Shown in pieces: positions 25,141-32,714 of a stretch of DNA of 53,964 nucleotides. The stretch is taken from the NCBI GenBank assembly GCA_000436975.1, contig HG000338.1, positions 1-53,964 of the forward strand, given 5' to 3'. A program made the translations under genes and the position numbers. The notes beneath the pieces were generated by a model. The model saw only the letters and a program-made list of their open reading frames with translations, ran no database searches and was not told the origin of the DNA. This DNA comes from Clostridium sp. CAG:1000. GTDB lineage: Bacteria > Bacillota_I > Bacilli_A > RF39 > UBA660. How positions within the stretch are numbered: position 1 is the stretch's first letter; every line of letters begins with the position of its first letter.

Positions 25141-26982
25141 CTAATACTTAATTTTAAGTATTCTAATTGAATTAAGTATTGCTAGTACTGATACACCAAC
25201 ATCAGCAAAAACTGCACTCCACATAGTTAATAATCCAAAAGATATTAGTAATAACACAAATATTTTAACACTTAGTGCAAATATAATATTTTGTCTTACA
25301 ATCTTCATTGTTCTTTTAGATATATTTATTACTGTTGATATTTTAGATAGCTCATCAGTCATTATAACTATATCAGATGCCTCTATTGCTGCATCAGATC
25401 CAACTCCTCCCATGGAAATACCTATATCAGCACTTACTATTACAGGTGCATCATTTATTCCATCTCCGGCAAATACAATTTTTCCATCTTTAGACTTTTC
25501 CATCTTTAATTTATCAATTATATTTACTTTATCTTGAGGAAGTAATTCAGAATAATATTCATCTATATTAAGTTTTTCAAAAACATTCTTGCTTATACTT
25601 TCTTTATCTCCAGTTAGCATTACTGTTTTTTTAATACCTAGATTTTTTAATTTTTCTAAAGCATCAATACTATCATCCTTAATTTTATCATTGATAACTA
25701 TATAGCCACGATATACATTATCAATAGCAATATAAATTATCGTACCTATTATATCACATTTTTCATATTCTATATTATTTTCATCTAATAATTTATTATT
25801 ACCTATCATTACTTTTTTATTATCTAAATGAGCTATAACTCCCATACCAGGAATTTCTTTAACATCAAATATTTTTTTATGATCTATTTTATGTCCGTAC
25901 TCTTCTTTGATTGATATAGATATTGGATGATTAGAATAATATTCAGCATAACTAGCAAGTCGTAGCAATTCTTTATCAGTAATACCTACTCCACGCACTT
26001 CTCTTACCTTAAATTTACCCTCTGTAATTGTGCCAGTTTTATCAAAGACTATAATTTCACTTTTAGATACTGCCTCTAAATAATTACTACCTTTAACAAG
26101 TATTCCATTTTTAGAACAAGCACCTATTCCAGAAAAGAAACTAAGTGGTATAGATACAACAAGAGCACACGGACAAGACACAACTAAAAATGATAATGCC
26201 CTATATAACCATATATTCAATTCCTGATTAAAAACTAATGGTGGAAAAATTGATAATAATAGTGCTATTATAACCACTATTGGAGTATAATATCTAGCAA
26301 ACTTAGTAATAAAGTTTTCACTTTCACTCTTTCTATTACTAGCATTTTCTACAAGCTCTAATATTTTATAAACGGTAGACTCACCAAATTCTTTAATAAC
26401 CATAATTTTTAATATTCCATTTGTATTAATAGAGCCGCTTAGTACTTCATCTCCAACTTCTACTTTTTTTAATTTACTTTCTCCAGTTAATGCTGATGTA
26501 TTAAGCGAAGAACTACCACTTTTAACAACGCCATCAAGAGGTATTTTTTCACCAGGTTTAATAACTATTATATCTCCAATTTTAACTTCACTTGGATTTA
26601 CTTTAATAGTATCTTTTCCTTTTATTACATTTGCATAATCAGGTCTTATATCCATAAGAGAACTAATTGATTTTCTTGATTTATCAACTGCATAATCTTG
26701 AAAGAATTCACCAATTTGATAAAAAAGCATAACACTTACCGCTTCAGGTATCTCATTAATAAAGAATGCCCCTAAAGTCGCAATTGTCATAAGAAAATTC
26801 TCATCAAATACTTTGCCTCTTATAATATTCCTAAATGCTTTATAAATTATCTTATAACCAACAATTATATATGAAAGTAAAAAGAAAATAATAGATAATT
26901 TACTTTTTATAAGAAAAGCTATAATTAGCAAAATAGTAGATGCTATAATCATAGTAAATTGTTTTTTCATTTTCTTATTCAT
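25141..26982 (-). CDS. cadA: Zn/Cd/Pb-exporting P1B-type ATPase (CadA/ZntA type)
   Basis: A protein of 613 residues with the P1B layout: TGES actuator (166-169), CPC in the sixth helix (270-272), phosphorylation motif DKTGT (D314), MLTGD and GDGINDAP. The last helices carry FADVGVSVLAILNSIRIL, the aspartate pattern of the Zn/Cd/Pb subgroup (P1B-2). There is no N-terminal metal-binding domain; the protein begins directly with membrane helices, so it is shorter than classic CadA. It follows the ArsR-type regulator with touching stop and start, and sufC begins 11 bases later. It exports Zn or Cd across the cell membrane. Confidence 0.94.
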   Translation of the reverse strand: MNKKMKKQFTMIIASTILLIIAFLIKSKLSIIFFLLSYIIVGYKIIYKAFRNIIRGKVFDENFLMTIATLGAFFINEIPEAVSVMLFYQIGEFFQDYAVDKSRKSISSLMDIRPDYANVIKGKDTIKVNPSEVKIGDIIVIKPGEKIPLDGVVKSGSSSLNTSALTGESKLKKVEVGDEVLSGSINTNGILKIMVIKEFGESTVYKILELVENASNRKSESENFITKFARYYTPIVVIIALLLSIFPPLVFNQELNIWLYRALSFLVVSCPCALVVSIPLSFFSGIGACSKNGILVKGSNYLEAVSKSEIIVFDKTGTITEGKFKVREVRGVGITDKELLRLASYAEYYSNHPISISIKEEYGHKIDHKKIFDVKEIPGMGVIAHLDNKKVMIGNNKLLDENNIEYEKCDIIGTIIYIAIDNVYRGYIVINDKIKDDSIDALEKLKNLGIKKTVMLTGDKESISKNVFEKLNIDEYYSELLPQDKVNIIDKLKMEKSKDGKIVFAGDGINDAPVIVSADIGISMGGVGSDAAIEASDIVIMTDELSKISTVINISKRTMKIVRQNIIFALSVKIFVLLLISFGLLTMWSAVFADVGVSVLAILNSIRILKIKY

Positions 26983-27347
26983 TATAACTCCTTATGATTT
27001 ATATGCTCTAAACCAATTTCAAATAATTTATTAATATGATCATCATCTAAAGTATAATACATTTCTTTTCCACAACGCCTACATTTAACAATATTATTCT
27101 TTCTTAATACTGCTAGTTGATGAGATACTGCAGATTTAGTCATATTAAGTACATTTGCTATATCACAAACGCACATTTCATTTTTATCAAGAGAAAATAA
27201 TATTCTACACCTAGTAGTATCTCCAATTAATTTAAATAATTCTGCCATATGCAAGAATGTTTTATCACTAGGCATACTTTCTATAACAGCATTAACTTTA
27301 TCTTGATGAATAATATTACAATCACATGAATAATCGTTTTTAAACAT
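26982..27347 (-). CDS. cadC: ArsR/SmtB-family metal-sensing repressor (CadC-like)
   Basis: A winged-helix protein of 121 residues. It has N-terminal cysteines C8 and C10, the ELCVCD-type motif EMCVCD with C59 and C61, the recognition helix TKSAVSHQLAVLR and a C-terminal helix with D102, H104, H115 and H118. These match both the alpha3N thiol site and the alpha5 Zn site of CadC-type sensors. An additional CRRC pair (C89, C92) precedes the wing. I start at the ATG at 27347 after GGAGGAATT; upstream in-frame codons lie in the promoter. It should repress its own operon, with cadA, sufC and sufB, until Cd, Zn or Pb binds. Confidence 0.92.
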   Translation of the reverse strand: MFKNDYSCDCNIIHQDKVNAVIESMPSDKTFLHMAELFKLIGDTTRCRILFSLDKNEMCVCDIANVLNMTKSAVSHQLAVLRKNNIVKCRRCGKEMYYTLDDDHINKLFEIGLEHINHKEL

Positions 27348-27359
27348 AATTCCTCCACA

Positions 27360-27414
27360 GTTGAATATTCTTTCAACCATTACTATTATAGTTGAATACC
27401 CATTCACATGTCAA
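27360..27414 (-). promoter_or_regulatory. Promoter and ArsR-type operator of cadC-cadA-sufCB
   Basis: On the minus strand TTGACA (27409-27414), 18 bases and TATAAT (27385-27390). TTCAAC (27391-27396) abuts the -10 upstream and pairs with GTTGAA (27372-27377), forming an inverted repeat across the -10. A further TTCAAC (27360-27365) lies just before the ribosome-binding site. Such TTCAA/TTGAA half-sites resemble SmtB/CadC operators, so repressor binding would block the polymerase. Confidence 0.8.
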
Positions 27415-27443
27415 TAAAAAAAGCAAATAACAAGTATTTGCTT
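27414..27443 (-). terminator. Intrinsic terminator of the CotD-like gene
   Basis: AAGCAAATA and TATTTGCTT arms, then seven T on the minus strand. It lies directly before the cadC promoter. Confidence 0.85.
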
Positions 27444-27774
27444 ACATAAATTTACAAGAGCACCCTTCATTTACATTACATATATCATTTTCTTCTGTGC
27501 AAGTATAGCAATTATTATAAGTATGTTTATAAATATGATGATTAATTATTCTAGTATTAATCGGACAAACATGTGGTACTTCATGAATTATTTGTCTATG
27601 TATACATCTTTCTTGAGGGCATTCATACACAGGTGGACAAACCATACCTGGTAAACTATTACATCCTACTGCTGAAGCATAATTATTATTCTCAGGTGTT
27701 ACTTTTAAATCAGCAGAACCTTCAATAGTATATCCTTGGTACATTCCCATTGTACTATCTTTCACTTTTAACAA
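27442..27774 (-). CDS. Cys/His-rich small protein, CotD-like spore coat family (tentative)
   Basis: A protein of 110 residues with a distinctive second half: CPPVYECPQERCIHRQIIHE, then VPHVCPINTRIINHHIYKHTY and a C-terminal stretch with several CxC-like cysteines (NCYTCTEEN and GCSCKF). The alternating histidine, cysteine, tyrosine and proline content resembles CotD-type spore coat proteins, although metal binding is an alternative given the neighbouring Zn/Cd operon. No signal peptide or membrane helix. The ATG follows GGGAGTTG. It has its own terminator. With spoVS elsewhere in the window it hints at spore-related ancestry. Confidence 0.7.
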   Translation of the reverse strand: MLKVKDSTMGMYQGYTIEGSADLKVTPENNNYASAVGCNSLPGMVCPPVYECPQERCIHRQIIHEVPHVCPINTRIINHHIYKHTYNNCYTCTEENDICNVNEGCSCKFM

Positions 27775-27832
27775 CTCCCTTTCATAATTAGTTTATGTTT
27801 AAAATAAAAGAATGACTAGGCAAATAAAGATC

Positions 27833-27868
27833 AAAAAAGAGCATTTATTACTTTTGTGATAAATACTC
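27833..27868 (-). terminator. Intrinsic terminator of the VWA/XpaC/binding-protein operon
   Basis: GAGTATTTAT and ATAAATGCTC arms (one G-U pair) followed by TTTTTT on the minus strand, overlapping the last codons and stop. Confidence 0.75.
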
Positions 27869-28969
27869 TATTAGTCTTTCATATATTTCCATTTTTAATC
27901 CTGAAGTTACACTTGTTATTTTTTGAGGAACCCCTTTAATGTTAATTTTACTAACATCATAATTACCACCAGTAGTTCCAACTCTAAATCCATATTTTTC
28001 CCATGCTATTTGTGATACTTCTTTATCTTCAAATGCTTTTAATACTGTTTTACCATTTTCAGATAATGCAGCTATACAGTGTGAATTCCATATAGTTGGT
28101 GTTGGATATAATATTACAACATCATCTTTTACTTGATTCCATCCATCAGGATTGGAATTAGCAAAATCAATTAAACTTTTTTCATAGTCAACAATTATAG
28201 GTTTAGCACCCATACCAGTCTTTAAAAACATTGAAAATAAGTCTGCTGGTGTATTATTCATATAACCAGATTTTTCATAGAATGTTTTTAGTTTAGGAAG
28301 TGCATCATCTATATTACTTTCATTAACTTCACCTCCGGCCATTATTGAAAGTAAAAGACCGTAGTAAGTAGCACCAGGAGAAGAAGTAACAGGATCAACT
28401 GAACCAACATTTATAGAACCATATATACTATCAAGACCAATATCACTCCATTTTTTACCAGTAAGAATATAATTAATAAGCTTATTCATATCAGTAATGT
28501 AATAAATATTATCTTTGATGGTTACTATTCCTTCTTTAGTTAATGCCTCTGCTACAGGCTTCCAACTATACATAACTATTGGAGTATTTAATACTAAATC
28601 CCCATCAAGAACTGTATATCTTTTTGCTTCATCACCCTCAGCCGGAGTTTTATATTCATTATAATATCTTTCATCAGAGAAAAATATCAAATCATACATC
28701 TCATTATTTTCTCTTAATACAGGAATTTTTACAGTCTTACCATTACTCCATGTATCATTAACTAATTTAAAATGATATTTATTATCAAATACTTTGTTTA
28801 TTTCACTATCAGCAAGAAGGTCTTCCTTTCCTCCACCAACAGCTGCATAAACATCTACTGTATTTTTACTGAAACTACCTTTATTTTTAAATAAAACTGC
28901 AGAAATTACAACTGTAAGTATAATAACAGAACCAATAATTATAGATATAGTTTTTTCATTTTTTATCAT
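27848..28969 (-). CDS. Membrane-anchored solute-binding-like protein
   Basis: A protein of 373 residues with one N-terminal hydrophobic helix (about 7-28) and an exported domain that looks like a type 2 periplasmic binding protein: LIFFSDERYYNEY, LNTPIVMYSW, SPGATYYGLLLSIMAGG and WNSHCIAALSENG occupy positions typical of the two lobes. It carries no lipobox, so it remains membrane-tethered. I start at the ATG at 28969 because AAGGAAGTG precedes it. Last gene of an operon after the XpaC-like and VWA proteins. No permease or ABC ATPase is adjacent, so it is probably not a transport receptor of the usual kind. Confidence 0.78.
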   Translation of the reverse strand: MIKNEKTISIIIGSVIILTVVISAVLFKNKGSFSKNTVDVYAAVGGGKEDLLADSEINKVFDNKYHFKLVNDTWSNGKTVKIPVLRENNEMYDLIFFSDERYYNEYKTPAEGDEAKRYTVLDGDLVLNTPIVMYSWKPVAEALTKEGIVTIKDNIYYITDMNKLINYILTGKKWSDIGLDSIYGSINVGSVDPVTSSPGATYYGLLLSIMAGGEVNESNIDDALPKLKTFYEKSGYMNNTPADLFSMFLKTGMGAKPIIVDYEKSLIDFANSNPDGWNQVKDDVVILYPTPTIWNSHCIAALSENGKTVLKAFEDKEVSQIAWEKYGFRVGTTGGNYDVSKINIKGVPQKITSVTSGLKMEIYERLIEYLSQK

Positions 28970-29561
28970 TTTTTTCACTTCCTTCATTATCAAAATCTAA
29001 ATCAGATGTTTTTTCAAATATTTTCATTTCAAAATCCAATTCTTTATCCTTTGATTTAACAATTTCTTCAAGTAATCTATCACACTCATGTTCAACTTCT
29101 TTAATATATACTGACATTTTAAGAATTAATTTATTTTCAACAAAAGTTTTCTCTTCTTTACTCTCAGCCTCTATATATTTTGTAACTATTTTAGTAGTAA
29201 ATGGTAAATAGTAATCTAGGAAATTATATATTTTAGTAGTATTAATAGGCCTACTTTCTAAATATTTAGTTATTTTAGATGAAACATTAACTATCTTAGA
29301 TAATTTATTCTTAATTGTTTTATCTTTTATTTTTTCTTTATAATCATTTAATTTTGATATTTCAAAATAATATCTAGATATTGCCTCAGAATCATAACTT
29401 CTTATATCCTTACCTTTAAATAAGAAGATTCCTCCTATATATATAAGTATTGATAATAATAATGAAATTATTAAATAAAAATCTAAAAAGATATAGAATA
29501 TTATAAATGAAATACCGGATATTAAAGCAGATAATATAAATCTTTTTTGTATCTTAATCAT
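28956..29561 (-). CDS. XpaC-like membrane protein
   Basis: A protein of 201 residues with two N-terminal membrane helices (about 8-50), then a helical cytoplasmic domain with YFEISKLNDYKEKI and NFLDYYLPFTTKIVTKYIEAE, which resembles the XpaC/Halogen_Hydrol family (5-bromo-4-chloroindolyl phosphate hydrolysis protein). Family members often accompany TelA-type toxic-anion resistance proteins; none is visible here. The C-terminus is very acidic and charged. It is coupled to both neighbours: its ATG lies at the end of the VWA gene and its stop overlaps the start of the binding-like protein. Confidence 0.72.
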   Translation of the reverse strand: MIKIQKRFILSALISGISFIIFYIFLDFYLIISLLLSILIYIGGIFLFKGKDIRSYDSEAISRYYFEISKLNDYKEKIKDKTIKNKLSKIVNVSSKITKYLESRPINTTKIYNFLDYYLPFTTKIVTKYIEAESKEEKTFVENKLILKMSVYIKEVEHECDRLLEEIVKSKDKELDFEMKIFEKTSDLDFDNEGSEKNDKK

Positions 29562-31135
29562 TAATTATAACTCCTTACTTCCTTAAATGCTCTTATTAAA
29601 CTAGTTTTACCATCAAATACTTTAGCATTAGTTAATCTTGCTATCTCGTTTAATTGTTCATCATTAGAGTTACCAAACATAATACTATATATAGGAATAT
29701 TTTTATGACTTTTATATTCTTTAGCTAAAGTTCGATAACTACCTGTATTAGATTCACCATCAGTCATAAGTATTACTGTTTTAGTATAATCATTTGTAAC
29801 TGAATCAACTTGATTTAATGCTTCTATTGCACAATCATAAATGTTAGTGCCTCCACCTGGTGTAATATCCTCTATTGTATGTATTAAATCAACTGTATCC
29901 GTTCCACTTTTAGATTTTAATATTTCATAATTATGTGAATTGAATGGTATTACAGTTATTAAATCATTTTCTGAAAATTGCAATAAATCTTTACTAGCTT
30001 CATCTTTATTTAAAATATATTTCATAGCATTTTTAAGTTCTGTCTCTCCAGATCCATACATGCTACCAGAATAATCTAAACAAAATGCTACACTTGATGG
30101 TTTTCTAAGTTCATCTATATATATAGCTAAAGCTTTATTCATAACATCTTTTGAAGGGTATTTAAGAGGTATTAAATACTTAGAAGTATTAATTCCCCAT
30201 GAAGGATTAAAAATATCTTTATTTGCTTTTGAATTAATTCCACCATACCAAGTTCTCTTACCAAATTCTTGCAATTTTTTTTGTGATTCATTAGAAAGTA
30301 AATATGATTGTAATTTATTAAATTGTTCTAATTTATTTTGATCATGATCGATATATGCAAAAGGTGAATCATTTATAGCAACACCATCAACAGGATATAA
30401 TAAGTATAAAGGTTCTTTATTATTTGAAACTAACTTTTTATTAATATTTATCAAAGATGATTCACTAGCTATAACTGCCTCATAAGAATCACTTGATAAA
30501 AACATATCCTCAAGGAATGTATCACTACCACTTACTCTTTCAACACCACTAAATAATGATTTTAAATTATTTTTCAAATCTTCATTATCAAGCATTTCCA
30601 TAGATAATATTTCAGGACTACCAGCAAGAGAATTAAGAAATCCTAAATAAGCAGTAAGACCTGTATTAGTTTTAGTAACAGAAGTCATAACATACTTAAG
30701 TTTGCCATCCTTAATAGCATTCATTATATCTTTATTATAAATATTATTATTTACAAAACCTAAAGTTTCTGCTTTACTTTTTTTTATACCCATCACAACA
30801 GGATTAACACTAATTGATTTAGAATTTATAACCTTAACACCATCTAACATATATAACCATATTGAATTAGACATCCATAAAGCATCATACTCCTCTTCTT
30901 TTAAAACATCCATTGCCTCTAAATCATCAGCATAACTAACCTCAACATTTATATTATTTTGTCTTCCATATTTCACAAGTTCATCCATATAAACTTTATT
31001 ATCAGGATTAGATAAAATTGAAAAAGTTTTATCATATATAATCTTATCAAAATCATTCTTTATTATAGGTAATATAAATACAACAAAAAACACTAGCACA
31101 CACAATACCATAAAAATTTTTCTTTTTTTACTCAC
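29561..31135 (-). CDS. Solute-binding-like and von Willebrand factor A domain protein
   Basis: A protein of about 524 residues: N-terminal membrane helix (FMVLCVLVFFVVFILPII), an extracellular region resembling a bacterial solute-binding fold (about 30-330), and a C-terminal VWA domain. The metal-ion-dependent adhesion site is complete: DYSGS (D354), the threonine in GGGTN, and MTDGESNTG. I take the GTG at 31135 as start because AGGGTG lies about 10 bases upstream; the GTG at 31144 overlaps that site. First gene of a three-gene operon with its own promoter. It probably acts at the cell surface in binding a protein or metal-dependent partner. Confidence 0.85.
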   Translation of the reverse strand: MSKKRKIFMVLCVLVFFVVFILPIIKNDFDKIIYDKTFSILSNPDNKVYMDELVKYGRQNNINVEVSYADDLEAMDVLKEEEYDALWMSNSIWLYMLDGVKVINSKSISVNPVVMGIKKSKAETLGFVNNNIYNKDIMNAIKDGKLKYVMTSVTKTNTGLTAYLGFLNSLAGSPEILSMEMLDNEDLKNNLKSLFSGVERVSGSDTFLEDMFLSSDSYEAVIASESSLININKKLVSNNKEPLYLLYPVDGVAINDSPFAYIDHDQNKLEQFNKLQSYLLSNESQKKLQEFGKRTWYGGINSKANKDIFNPSWGINTSKYLIPLKYPSKDVMNKALAIYIDELRKPSSVAFCLDYSGSMYGSGETELKNAMKYILNKDEASKDLLQFSENDLITVIPFNSHNYEILKSKSGTDTVDLIHTIEDITPGGGTNIYDCAIEALNQVDSVTNDYTKTVILMTDGESNTGSYRTLAKEYKSHKNIPIYSIMFGNSNDEQLNEIARLTNAKVFDGKTSLIRAFKEVRSYN

Positions 31136-31160
31136 ATTATTCACACCCTATCATACTAAA

Positions 31161-31189
31161 AGTATATCATATCAAAAATGAATAGTAAA
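31161..31189 (-). promoter_or_regulatory. Promoter of the VWA operon
   Basis: TTTACT (31184-31189), 17 bases and TATACT (31161-31166) on the minus strand, about 26 bases upstream of the start. Confidence 0.65.
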
Positions 31190-31190
31190 C

Positions 31191-31214
31191 AAAAAGACTA
31201 AGATAAACTTAGTC
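31191..31214 (-). terminator. Intrinsic terminator of the 27-codon gene
   Basis: GACTAAG and CTTAGTC form a 7-bp stem with loop TTTAT followed by TTTTT on the minus strand. It includes the stop codon of the small gene. Confidence 0.8.
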
Positions 31215-31292
31215 AATTTTAGTAGTAGACTCCCATCTATATGTTTTATCTATTTTTTTAATTTCATAAAATTTATTTCTAATTTTATCCAT
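31209..31292 (-). CDS. Small basic protein, 27 residues
   Basis: An open frame of 27 codons on the minus strand starts at the ATG at 31292 after TAAGGAG with about 6 bases spacing and ends at TAA inside its own terminator. The peptide begins MDKIRNKFYEIKKIDKTY and ends WESTTKID; it is strongly basic, with no membrane segment. It lies between ffh and the VWA operon with signals on both sides, which argues for a genuine small gene. Function unknown; similarity to other small proteins could not be tested. Confidence 0.65.
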   Translation of the reverse strand: MDKIRNKFYEIKKIDKTYRWESTTKID

Positions 31293-31321
31293 TTTTATTC
31301 TCCTTATCTAATAAAGTATAA

Positions 31322-31350
31322 CACAAAAAAATAGTATTGCTACTATTTTA
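31322..31350 (-). terminator. Intrinsic terminator of ffh
   Basis: AAATAGTA and TACTATTT arms around GCAA, followed by a T run on the minus strand. It touches the ffh stop codon. Confidence 0.8.
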
Positions 31351-32643
31351 AAATTTAAAGTTTTTCATCTTTTTCATCATATCTTTCATTTGTTCAAATT
31401 GTTTAAGAAGTCTATTAACATCTTCTACTTTTTGTCCGCATCCTTTAGCAATTCTTATCTTACGACTAGATTTAATAATCTCAGGATTCCTTCTTTCTTG
31501 TGGGGTCATAGACAATACTATTGCTTCAGTACGAGCCATTATTTTAGGATCAATATTAACATTATTAAGTCCCATTTTAGAAGCACCTGGTACTAATTTA
31601 AGTAGGTTCTCAAGAGGACCTAACTTCTTAATTTGTTTAGTTGTACTTAAGAAATCTTCTAAATCAAATTTTCCTCTTTGCATCTTTTTAGCAGTACTCA
31701 TAAGTTCATCTTGATCAAGTTTTTCTTCTGTTTGTTCTATTATAGATAATATGTCCCCCATACCAAGTATTCTATCAGCTATTCTTTCAGGATAAAATTC
31801 ACTTAAACCATCAAGTTTTTCAGAATCACCTATTAATTTAATTGGAATATTAGTAAGATGTCTTAAAGATAAAGCAACTCCACCTTTAGTATCCCCATCC
31901 ATTTTAGTAAGTACACATCCAGTTAATTTGAGCTTATCATTAAATCCAGTTATTACATTAATCGCATCTTGTCCCATCATCGCATCAATAACAAGTAATG
32001 TTTCATCTGGTTTAATTTCATTTTCAATACAAACAAGTTCATCCATTAATTTCTCATCTATTTGAAGCCTACCTGCTGTATCAATAAGAATATAATCATA
32101 TCCCTTTTCTTTAGCATAATTAATACCATTTTTAACTATTTCTACAGGATTACCCTTTCCTTCTTCATATACCTCTATGCCAAGACTCTTACCTATATCT
32201 TTTAATTGATCAATAGCTGCTGGTCTATAAACATCACATGCAATAAACATAGGTTTTTTATGATATTTCTTACGAACCATATTACCTATCTTACCAATAG
32301 TAGTGGTTTTACCACCACCTTGAAGACCAACTATCATAGTAATTGTTGGTTTCTTATCAGTAACCAAAGGACTAGCATCTCCGCCTAATAAATCAACAAG
32401 TTCATCTTTAAGTATCTTAACAAACATGTCCCCAGGTTTAATGCTTTTTCTTACTTCTTCTCCTAATGCTTTTTCTTTAACTTTATTTGTAAACTCTCTT
32501 ACTATTTGAACATTAACATCTGCTTCTAATAAACATAATCTTATTTCTCTCATCATATCACTAATGTTATCTTCATTAATAACACCACGTGATTTAATAT
32601 TACTAACTACATTTTGTAATCTTTCACTTAAGTTTTCAAACAT
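31348..32643 (-). CDS. ffh: Signal recognition particle GTPase Ffh (SRP54)
   Basis: A protein of 431 residues: N domain, G domain with GLQGGGKTTT (G1), DTAGRLQIDEKL and TKMDGD, and a methionine-containing M domain ending in KDMMKKMKNFKF. Ffh binds signal peptides of nascent membrane and secreted proteins and, with 4.5S/6S RNA, delivers ribosomes to FtsY. The closing M domain is short, as in compact genomes. No small SRP RNA was seen nearby. The ATG follows TAGGTGATATT, behind an extended -10 promoter. Confidence 0.97.
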   Translation of the reverse strand: MFENLSERLQNVVSNIKSRGVINEDNISDMMREIRLCLLEADVNVQIVREFTNKVKEKALGEEVRKSIKPGDMFVKILKDELVDLLGGDASPLVTDKKPTITMIVGLQGGGKTTTIGKIGNMVRKKYHKKPMFIACDVYRPAAIDQLKDIGKSLGIEVYEEGKGNPVEIVKNGINYAKEKGYDYILIDTAGRLQIDEKLMDELVCIENEIKPDETLLVIDAMMGQDAINVITGFNDKLKLTGCVLTKMDGDTKGGVALSLRHLTNIPIKLIGDSEKLDGLSEFYPERIADRILGMGDILSIIEQTEEKLDQDELMSTAKKMQRGKFDLEDFLSTTKQIKKLGPLENLLKLVPGASKMGLNNVNIDPKIMARTEAIVLSMTPQERRNPEIIKSSRKIRIAKGCGQKVEDVNRLLKQFEQMKDMMKKMKNFKF

Positions 32644-32658
32644 AATATCACCTATTTA

Positions 32659-32667
32659 ATTATAGCA
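32659..32667 (-). promoter_or_regulatory. Extended -10 promoter of ffh
   Basis: TGCTATAAT on the minus strand, about 16 bases upstream of the ffh start. The same 9-base element is used by ackA. Confidence 0.6.
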
Positions 32668-32689
32668 TAATTTTTTTATTTAATAAATT

Positions 32690-32714
32690 AAAAAAGAAAG
32701 CACTACATAGCACT
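32690..32714 (-). terminator. Intrinsic terminator of rpoBC
   Basis: GAAAGTGC and GTGCTTTC arms (two G-U pairs), followed by TTTTTT on the minus strand. It contains the rpoC stop codon. Confidence 0.75.
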
